Positions 1 to 8,800 of a stretch of DNA of 11,419 bases are shown here, one piece after another. The notes under the pieces were generated by a model that saw only the letters and a list, made by a program, of their open reading frames with translations, was not told the origin of the DNA and made no database searches. The translations under genes were made by a program, and so were the position numbers. Source of the stretch: CAJBLF01 sp964430205 (GTDB taxonomy: Bacteria; Patescibacteriota; Gracilibacteria; Absconditabacterales; Absconditicoccaceae); assembly GCA_964430205.1 (NCBI GenBank), contig CAYSER010000027.1:1-11419 (forward strand), read 5' to 3'. Within the stretch, counting starts at the first letter, position 1. Each line of letters begins with the position of its first letter.

Positions 1-1343
1 CCTTTCTCTTCGAAGTTCTTCCGCAATACATAGCTCGGTGATGCTGTGGAGAGCAGACAGATCTTCCCCTGATCCGTCCATTCGTATGCGAATCTGACTG
101 CCTCTTTCATATCTTGCGTCTGGAATACCCTTATCTCTCCAGCATCCATCTTCTTGATTGTCTTCAATATCCTTTTCCCGGATTCTGGGAATAGCACCAC
201 ATTCTTTATCCCATACTCGATGATGGTACGTATCAGATCATCGAATACATATCCTCTATCCGTTCATCATAGGAAAATCGTATTGATCTCCTTTCCGAAT
301 GTCTGTATTGCCTGTATAGTGCTTTCCGGTGTGGTGGAAATAGCATCATCGATCCGGATTATCCCTCAAAAATCTCAGATATGCTCCATCCTATGAGGCA
401 ACCCTTTGAACTTGATCAACACTTCCTTGAGGAGTACAGGATTAATGTCCATGATATCACAGACACCCAGAACTGCTGATATATTCATCATATTATGCTC
501 TCATCTGAGTAAGATTCATGCATTATCGAACACCGCATTGCCTTGGATAAGAAATATCCCTTCCTGATAAGCATATTTCCCCTCATGTCCGAATATGTAT
601 ACCTGTTTATCTTTTATCTCCTCAAGAGAGAAATCATGTTTCTGGATAACTTCATCTCTCACGAGATTATGTTGGCTTCCGTTGAGCAGATTGAGTTTCG
701 CTTGCTTGTAATTTTCAAATCCCTCGTGCCGATCGAGATGGTCCGCATAAATATTGAGCAGAATGCTTATGTAGTTAGTCTTCTTTAGTCATTCCAGCAT
801 ATAGCTCGATATCTCGAACGCCACATATTGATTCTGTTGGGATGCGGGATCATCTATATCGAGATAATCAAGCACCGGATTACCTATATTGCCAACAAGC
901 TGGATATCTTTGCCTGCATGTTTGCAGATCTCATAGATCAATGTCGCTGTGGTGGATTTCCCTTTCGTCCCAGATACGGCTATAATGCGCCCCTGATAGA
1001 AATCAAAGAATATCTGTGCCTGGCTCGTTATCTTCTGTCTGAACGGATAAACCTTAGGATTATAGAGAGATATCCCCGGAGTCTTGATGATCATATCGAA
1101 TGTATCCAAATTATCCAAGTACGCATTTCAGAATGTCACATCAAATTGAGGATCTATCCCGAATTCTTTCTGTATCCTCTCAAATCCTTGCGCCATGCCA
1201 TCTATCTGTTTAGCACTGTCCAGAAGCGTTATATCTTTGGGTTGGACGCCGATTTTCAAAAGAAAATGAAGGGTGGATTTCCCCTCTCTTCCGAATCAGA
1301 GGATAGCAATCCTCTTGTTTTTGAATTTATCGAAACTTATCAT
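1..1343 (-). CDS. murD: UDP-N-acetylmuramoyl-L-alanine--glutamate ligase (MurD type, possibly the L-Glu-adding MurD2), C-terminus cut by window edge
   Basis: A cytoplasmic Mur ligase that uses ATP to add glutamate to UDP-MurNAc-L-Ala in peptidoglycan precursor synthesis. All 447 codons in the window are one open frame when TGA is Gly. The N-terminal domain starts with IAILGFGREGKST (residues 12-24), the MurD-type loop in which G16 is TGA. The ATP-binding P-loop GTKGKST is at 125-131. The central-domain motif EISSYMLEG ends at 185 (G185 is TGA), followed by NIYADHLDRH and the YKQAK segment expected to carry the carbamoylated lysine. The C-terminal domain has LPHRMEHIG, DDAISTTPEST and FLGGTDRGY (both Gly of the GG pair are TGA), ending LLSTASPSYVLRKNFEEK, so about ten residues are missing. 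Nine in-frame TGA codons are visible. ATG at 1343 is the only good start, because an in-frame TAG lies 15 bases upstream. It is transcribed divergently from murL. That neighbour is the reason to suspect L-Glu rather than D-Glu specificity; the ligase sequence alone does not show this. Confidence 0.93.
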
Positions 1344-1415
1344 ATATCATCGCTAAGATATAAGAGCTCTACTGCATCATATGGTTTTTAGTCGCCACTT
1401 CAATCCATAAGACGC

Positions 1416-1444
1416 AATTATTTATTTTATTTCTATGGTGTCAA
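1416..1444 (-). promoter_or_regulatory. Sigma70-type promoter for murD
   Basis: On the minus strand a perfect TTGACA -35 box (1439-1444) is followed after 17 bases by ATAATT (1416-1421). The predicted transcript would start near 1409, leaving a leader of about 65 bases before the murD ATG at 1343. The call rests on sequence match only. The spacer is very A-rich, which is common in AT-rich genomes and raises the chance of a fortuitous match. Confidence 0.5.
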
Positions 1445-1471
1445 TATCTTTTTCACAACGAAGATATCATC

Positions 1472-1499
1472 TTGATTTTCCCTCACCAATACCTATCGT
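1472..1499 (+). promoter_or_regulatory. Possible promoter for murL
   Basis: TTGATT (1472-1477), a 16-base spacer and TATCGT (1494-1499) precede the murL ATG at 1532 by a short leader. The -10 box is imperfect. This is the best candidate in the 188-base divergent region, but it is weak. The murL start has only pyrimidine-rich sequence just upstream and no Shine-Dalgarno motif. Confidence 0.27.
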
Positions 1500-1531
1500 A
1501 TCTTTTATCATTATTTACGTTTTTCACTCGT

Positions 1532-2881
1532 ATGAAACCCTTCTCAACATTCTATTTCACCTGATACGATTTCAATCCTACAACCCTCAAAGCATCATTT
1601 TCCTATTCTTTCGACCATGAAGTACATTTCACGGAAACCATAGACTTCTCCTGCCCCCACTTCGCTCCGATCAATCGTCTTGATCCAAATATCATATCCA
1701 CGCTTCTCTTCCATCTTTCCCTAGCATTGGGAATAAGCTATTATAAGCTTTATCCCACTAAGAATCTGGTGATAGAGACTGGTCAACTCACTCATGATCA
1801 AGCCATATTCCGAAAAACCTTCTATATCCAAGGGCTCTGAGAATTCTTCTACACCAACAAGATATCTCCCCATGGCTTAGTCAACTTCATCAATGGAGAT
1901 ATACCATCTCCTTCTGCGATGTTTTTTACGCATTCCAATACGCCTATGGTAGCGCTCGGATGAGGGAAGGATAGTATCGTCAGCGTAGAGACCATCAAAA
2001 AGCTCAACATCCCGTTCTATACCTCTACCTTCTGAAAGGACTATTATCTCCATAAGGTCGTAGGCGATAAGATCTGAATGCCTAGATTATTGATGATAAG
2101 GGCCATGGATCCTCTCCTCTTTGTCATGAATGGTCAAGGATATTATAACGGACATGTCCCTATCAGCGGGATCATAGCGTTTGTCCTCGTCTTCGCTGCC
2201 TATCTCTATGACTACAGATACATCGTCATGTCCAATGAGAAAAGCGCCAATGAAGGCAATACGGTCTTGGATGACATAGTGATCAACCATCAACGGAGTA
2301 AAAGTTTCGAATTCGAATCAGATTTTAATGCATATGTCAAGAAATATATATCTCCTGACATAGAGTATTTCAGCCTGCTCAGAGGCATGTATGAGATTAA
2401 GATAGCGAAACTCTTCGCTGGATATCCCCAGTACTTCGATATCTTCAGCAGCTGCAACAACAATTTCAAGATCATAGAGAGCAATAAGACCACCGATCAT
2501 CGCCGATGCGGCATTTGCCCCAAATGCGCTTTCGTCTATACGACTCTGAGACCATTTATCAGCGATGTCGATGCAATCAGAATATTCTGACAAGAACTGT
2601 ATGATAATCCTAATCTTCTCCCTCTCTATAAGGAGCTTTTGGGCATAGACGGCATCAAACCTTTCGAATGTGTCTGAACCAATGAAGAGGTTACCTATGC
2701 GATGTACCTCTCCTATACGAGAGGTTTCTGTACTCATTCCCCAATCATGTCCTTTTTCGCCCAAAACATCCTCCCCACCCTCACTCCTGACCGGCTTTCT
2801 ACTAGAGAAAAGAAGCTCTTCACCACCACCACGAAGGATACTTCCATTCCGCCTCTTTTCTCACAGGTATTGCCTACATAA
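1532..2881 (+). CDS. murL: UDP-N-acetyl-alpha-D-muramoyl-L-alanyl-L-glutamate epimerase MurL
   Basis: A 449-aa protein ending in TAA, about the usual MurL length of around 450. MurL, first characterised in Xanthomonas, uses ATP and Mg2+ to invert the terminal L-Glu of UDP-MurNAc-L-Ala-L-Glu to D-Glu, releasing AMP and PPi. Visible hallmarks are the N-terminal beta-rich start FSTFYFTGYDF, the PP-loop-like ALGGGKDSIVSVE (about residues 141-153, with G144 encoded by TGA), MSNEKSANEGN (from residue 233) and the three-cysteine motif CGICPKC (C326, C329, C332) followed by AFVYTTLRPF. KPFECVGTNEE lies near the C-terminus. At least seven in-frame TGA codons each sit where glycine fits. ATG 1532 was chosen because the protein then begins with the family's first strand; the frame upstream is open but has no ATG. 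The gene is divergent from murD and ends about 55 bases before a terminator hairpin. Under the standard code it would look like several fragments. Confidence 0.9.
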
Positions 2882-2936
2882 TCCCTCTATCCAGATTTCA
2901 AATACCCGACCGGACTCTTATCACATTTATTTTTCC

Positions 2937-2978
2937 AATACTGTCAATCTAATATATTTTCAAAGACAGTATTTTTTT
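2937..2978 (+). terminator. Rho-independent terminator after murL
   Basis: The perfect 9-bp arms AATACTGTC (2937-2945) and GACAGTATT (2965-2973) enclose a 19-base AT-rich loop, and a run of seven T (2972-2978) follows. It lies 55 bases after the murL stop, on the strand expected to end that transcript. Confidence 0.7.
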
Positions 2979-3004
2979 GATTATTTGCCTACTGGGGCTA
3001 TAAT
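2977..3004 (+). promoter_or_regulatory. Sigma70-type promoter for the surface-protein operon
   Basis: TTGATT (2977-2982), a 16-base spacer and the consensus TATAAT (2999-3004). The -35 box overlaps the end of the terminator T-run, so the murL transcript ends exactly where the next unit begins. The predicted start near 3011 gives a leader of about 85 bases before the ATG at 3096. The leader shows no Shine-Dalgarno motif and no clear riboswitch fold. Confidence 0.6.
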
Positions 3005-3095
3005 AGTATCGAGTATAACGCGCCAACAAAAAGACTATTCACTACATTTGTTATGCGTCATATCGATTTACTGTTTATTCATTGAGCATATCATC

Positions 3096-5825
3096 ATGTT
3101 CCAAACACTCACCCATCACTATCGTAGGCTTCCACGTCTAGCGAAGTCGATACTGAAGCTGACTTCTGTATTAGGCGTAGCATTGCTTTTAGGGTTATTT
3201 CTTAATTCCTTGAAACTCCTCTATGCAGAAGTGATTCCTTTTGATAACTCGCTTTCTGTAATATTCCCTTGGTTGAGTACAGGGAATTATTCCAACGCCC
3301 AATTCAAGTATGGAGGCAACAACTTCGTCGGGGTGATCTTCCGACAGTCAGGGATAACGCTCTCTACTCCACAAATCATCAATATCAGCAGTTGATGAGT
3401 CACCCAAACCATAAGCTGTACCAAGCAACTCAGAGGAATCTATTATAACAATATGAGATGATGGAGGATATGGCCTCTAGATTCATGAAATCTCGCTACG
3501 CTCATCGCACAGGGATCATGATATGGCGCCATGACCATCTCAAATGGATTCTTTACCGATTGTACGGGTGTTTCATGATGATATGCACCGCTCTCAACCG
3601 ATGTCTACGGACAGATAGATCATACCATAGGTACACAGACCGGTTTCCGCATGATTGCAGGAATCAATTACAATTTCGCTGGGAATACCTATAGCGGGAC
3701 ATCATTCGGCCATACTTTGACGTATGCCACAGGTACTAATACGTGATATATTTTCGATACCCTTGGCGGCATAGCGGAACTGAGCATGAACGCTCCTCTA
3801 TGCGTCAACTTCACCTCAACTCCATCAATCCAACCGATTACCGTGTGATACGGAAGCGGCATAAGCTTCACCTGTTATGGAACGAACAGCTCAGGATATA
3901 TCTTGGGATTGGCGTACTCTTGAATTACAACACCATTTGTTACCGGTCAAGTGATCACGGACGCTGCATCGTACACATGGATCACTGGAGCGAATCTCGC
4001 CACCTGAGATTACGTAGCTACCTGTACCGTACTATGACCTTCATCAACATGACCTCAATGCTGAAACCAGATATATTTCCATGTCGGTATCACTGGAACC
4101 GTAACTCCTCCTCCATGAACCGGATGTTCGCCTAATTTCCAGGGTGATGTCTCTTTCACTTCACTTGGATGAAGCAATGTAATAAATGCATGACTCGGAA
4201 CATTCTATACCAATAAGACAGGAGTTACCCTCCAATTAGCCGCTACCGAACCTACTAATTTCGTCGTATCCTGACAATTCATAAACACACCTCGGACAGG
4301 GACCTATGTAGGCAATTCTATCTACTCCCCAATCACTAACGCAATCACTCTTCAGAATATCAATGCCTTCAACGCTTTCACAAACGTATATTCCACATGA
4401 GTATGCACCTATACGGGTGCAGCTAAGAGGATCTATGTGGATACCCTACCTCCTACTCCAGCTCCTATAGCATCTTTGAGCCAGACTTTAGTCTGTCCAT
4501 CACACCCTGTCACTCTCTCATGGACATCATGATCCGTAGACACCTGAGCATGACTAAGTACCTATAGATATGAAGTATACAACAATAGCTGAATGGTTAC
4601 CGGCCTTGTGCTCTACGGAACCACATGAGTTTCAGCGACTTCTGTTCCGCTCACTATAACATCATTACCACTATGAACCTACTATATAAAGGTCATAGCT
4701 ATTGATGCCGTAGGTAACACTTCGAGCTCGAATACGACAAGCTTCACGTCTTCACAGCAATACTGTTGAACATCATGATCAGGCGTAGTGATTGTCACTC
4801 CTACCATCTGGTTGAGGAATGTGGATCTTGATACGGTCTATAGATCAGATCCTATCATCATCCTCGGTCTCACTTGACCTACACTCGTCAATATCTCCAA
4901 AGGAATGCTCTTCATCAATAATGGGACAGGCATATGAACGACGGGTATCGTGACTTCGAACGATATAATCTATATCGAACTGGTCTCTAGCGATAAATTC
5001 GACACTACGGTCACCTCAAATCTCAATGTTCTCTGAATCACCTGAAACTTCTCGCTCACCACCAAGAAAACCGATTGCAGCCTCAGTGCAGCAGAACAAT
5101 TGGTGATACAGAACATCTATGCAGACCTTAAGGATGAATATTCCAATGATATCTCTAGGTATTCGGATTTCTTGAATACCTTCCAGAGTATGGTCCAAGA
5201 TGAAACAGATATTAGCAATAGTTGCACGCTCGACTATCTCCTCTCTCTCATCGAAGATGATTTCTGATCTACGCAAGGTATCGATACTCATGATCATATC
5301 ACGCCTAATTGCAAAGAATACAGCATATGATATGATAATGAGCAAAAGGCATACTATTCGCCTGATATGATGAACAGATATTATTTCATCAACCGCGAAT
5401 CACTGATCATGCACCTGGACTACTACAATCCTGGAGATTGTCACATCAACACGTATAGTACCAATTTCCGAACAACTGATAACACTGACCCTATGAAACA
5501 TATCGCGCCAAACGGGAAGATCTATCATCTCATAGGCCAATACGGCGGCTATTCAGCAGAGGAATTTATAGCACCAAAATACTTCGATTCGCTTAATGCT
5601 ATAAAGCTGTATATCGATCTCAAGAATCCTCCTAAAGATATCCGGAAACACACCATAGATGCATCATTTACGCCTATCGTCTATGCTGCCCCTAACGGCA
5701 AAGAATACAGGATCTATAAGACCAATAGAGGCTATATGTCCTATAAACTCATGAAAGTAAAATATTATAGCACTCTTTCGGAACTCAAGAGCTACATAGA
5801 CAAGAACAACCCTAGCAAACGGTAG
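3096..5825 (+). CDS. Large exported surface protein with FN3-like and Ig-like domains and a shared C-terminal repeat module
   Basis: A 909-aa protein read through many TGA (Gly) codons and ending in TAG. The N-terminus is basic (HHYRRLPRLAK), followed by a hydrophobic stretch at about residues 20-42 ending LYA-EV. This is a signal peptide or membrane anchor, so the product is probably exported. Residues about 108-230 form a Cys-containing domain (CTKQLRGIYYNN, GWRIWPLD, VYGQIDHTIG), which to memory resembles an N-terminal domain recurrent in large CPR surface proteins; this is unverified. A fibronectin-III-like domain follows at about 448-550 (LPPTPAPIASLSQT, TLSWTSGSVDTGAGLSTYRY, YYIKVIAIDAVGNTSS). 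An Ig-like unit at about 568-658 ends NFSLTTKK. The rest (656-909) is the module shared with the next gene. TGG is used separately as Trp, for example in TLSWTSG. No catalytic motif was seen, so a structural or adhesive role is inferred. The start is the first ATG before the signal sequence, and no Shine-Dalgarno motif is present. Confidence 0.85.
5061..5822 (+). other. C-terminal module, copy 1: helical Cys segment plus three tandem units of about 50 residues
   Basis: This is residues 656-909 of the first surface protein. A predicted helical part (DCSLSAAEQLVIQ, FLNTFQSMVQDE, NSCTLDYLLSLIEDD) precedes three units starting near residues 734, 802 and 864. Each unit follows the pattern PN-[CG]-K-x-Y, a short strand region with an aromatic, then a YF/YY-x-S/N-L-like segment and a helix ending YID/LDY-x-x-NP. 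The first unit ends GDCHINTYS. The units diverge from each other more than they do from the same unit in the neighbouring gene, so the triplication came before the gene pair arose. Confidence 0.75.
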
Positions 5826-5853
5826 GATTACGCCTTTACACCTTAGCATCGTC

Positions 5854-8800
5854 ATGAAATCACCGTTGCATCATCTCAAGCACCCTGAATGATTCTTCGA
5901 GTACTTCCATCAGAAGATCCATCATGCTTTTGTGGTTTTCTGATTGGCGATCATAGGCATGCTTCGAGGCGCTTCACACATCTTCATGATCACCTCTGCA
6001 GCTCGGCAACGATGAGGATTCATTACTTCGGATTTCCGGGATCAGAATCCTACCAGTGAGAATATTACATATGCGCTTTTCTGAGATGGAACTCCTGGAT
6101 CTACCGCCTATACGAGATTGCGGGATTCAAGCTGCGTCCCTACTAATGTAGTCTCGCTCTCCGCCTTATGAGGAGGACCATTGATCGGCGATACTATCTA
6201 TGTCATCGATTCAGGAAGCTATACTATCAATTCCACAATCGGTCTCAGCGGTGACTGCTTAGCAATCATAGGGAAAGGGAATGTCATATTCAAAGCTGCC
6301 AATGCAAGCATCGGCACGCTCATCAATTCGCCGAACACGAATCACATCATCCTGGACAATATCTCTATCGAAGGGCAGAATCAATGAACCCTATGAGTCT
6401 ATCTCGATAGTTCGGACAATATCTCGATCAATGCCCTGAACGTATCCAACCATAGCATTTGAATCTATGGAAACAGCACAGCAAACATCTCGGTAACCAA
6501 TACGAGAGCTTTCAATAATCAGCAATGAGGATTGTTCGCTCTTTCGCCTTCTTCTATCAACAATTCCCTCTTCTTCGATAACGCCAATGGCATCAGACTC
6601 TCCAACACGTCATTGAGTGCCAGCAACTCACAATTCTTCAACAATACGTATGGAATCAATGCATTCAATTCCCTATTCACGATAGACAACTCCGTCGTCT
6701 ACAATACCACCTACTGAATCCGAGCACAATCGTCTACATGAACATTGAATGCTCTTTCATTCTATAATAATCAGACTTGAATCACCCTTTCCTCTACAGG
6801 ATCTCTTGAATATTATGGTATATTGAGACACTTCGGCAATACTGCCCCTTATTCCATAGAACCATGATCCACTTTCCACGCAGGGACATCACCGCTCTCT
6901 TCATGGAGCGCAGGACAGATAGATTCCTGATCGTCCGTCATGAGCTATGATCGAGTTACCAATCCTCAGAATAGTGCATGACAATGGCTGCTCAGCGGCA
7001 GCAATCGATCCGCATTGAGATGAATACAATCCTTTGATCATTCGCAAAAACCATTCAGATATGTATTCTGAGGCAACATACCGAAGCAATCCCTCCCTGT
7101 ACGATACCATGGAACGACGCTTGAACCCTACGGTACGGATGGATACGATTATTCCTCTTTGAGATATATCGCAGAACCCGAGTCCATGTTAACCATTGCC
7201 CAGCAATCCGTCGTGAACACCTATTTCTGATCCTGATCGAAATATACTCAAAATCGGCAGACGAATTGATGTTCTCTCTCTGCTTTCAATGTCAAGACGC
7301 TTTCATGAGGCATATTCAATACGACCTTCAATTTCGAAGACCATACTATATATCTCCTCACTAATGATGAATATAGGTCGAATGTCGGCGGCAGCAGCAA
7401 TGGATTCGTCTTCAACGGGAATTGCATAGCGCTTATAGGGACCGGTAACACTAGATTCACCAAATCTGGATGAGGCGGTCTCAATAGTATTCTCTATGCT
7501 AATGACAAACACAACATCATCATAGACTCCATCAAAATCGATGGGTTGTATTATGGATCCAGCCAGACTTCTACCCCCGCCAAATCTGCCATCAAGATGG
7601 ACGGATCCAGCAACAATTCCACATTCAATGCTCTCCAAGCATATAACACCTCCTCATACGGAATCTATCTCGGTGCATTATCACATCACAATACGGTCTC
7701 CAATACCCAGGCATTCAATAATGGAATAGCGGGGATCCATCTCTATTATTCATCGAATTATAATTTCATCAATAACTCCCAGAGCTACAATAATACCAGT
7801 TACGGAATACGATTCGCTAATGGATCCAATAGGAATGCGATCAACAATTTCCAAGCATATAATAATGCAATCGGAATATTTTGAGATCTGACTACACAGG
7901 AGAATATCATTAATAGAGTTGCTCTCTACAATAATAGCGATGCTGGTATCTCGCTGAAGAACTCATCCGGCAACATGCTCAATGACGTAAGAGCGTACCA
8001 TAACGCCCTAGGCATCAGGACGCTCTATAGCTCACAAGGGAATAAATATTATGGCGAGCTTTCCCTTTTTGATAATGTATGAGGGAATTTCGATGGTACT
8101 TCGGGAACGGATGCTTTCCTCTCCCCATGAACCGCAGGACTTTTCCCATATGCCGGGACGCTAAGCACAGGAGCATCACTATTCTCCTGTCTCTATGCTA
8201 CCAACCCTATCCTTTCATGAACCGCATTGCCGCTCCTCAATTCATCATGTTCAACAATGGGATACGTCCCTGGGTTCGTAACCCCTGAAACCTTGTATGT
8301 TAATTATATCTTCGGTCTCAATGTGTACAAACAGAAAACCCCTGTCAGATACACCACAGGAAGTACGCTCATCCAACTTCCTTCACAATACGATTCCACT
8401 AAATATATAGCTGAGACCTCCGCTCTTAACGATACTACGCCAGAATCAATGTCCTTCGTCTCTAGTGGATCCGCTCAATTGCATGTGCGATATGCCACAA
8501 ATATTTATACAGCAGGTGTGATCAATGTTTCCGTACCGGCAAGCCTTATCTTGACCCCTGCAACTGCTTCTGGCTATCTCGTCATCAACGGCACCGCTAC
8601 CTGACTCACGTGAACGATAAACAATGGTGATACGCTTCAGGTTTATTTATTCACCAGCGCATGAAACAATCAGACGATAACATGAACCGTCACTGTATGA
8701 ACCGTAACTACCTCATTCACGGTAACCACAAGATGATTGAGTCAGACTCCAGATACCGGTTCGTTTGCTTTCGCTAATCTCACGAGCATACCACTGAATA

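Noticed and set aside
828..1391. 187-aa plus-strand open frame
   Set aside because: It lies fully antisense to murD, whose conserved motifs fix the true strand. Its translation has no family resemblance.
3743..4135. 130-aa plus-strand open frame inside the first surface gene
   Set aside because: It is in another frame of a continuous UGA=Gly coding region. It and the similar 3458-3694 frame are shadows.
7303..7638. 111-aa minus-strand open frame opposite the second surface gene
   Set aside because: The plus-strand beta-helix protein reads through this stretch without interruption; the minus frame is a shadow.
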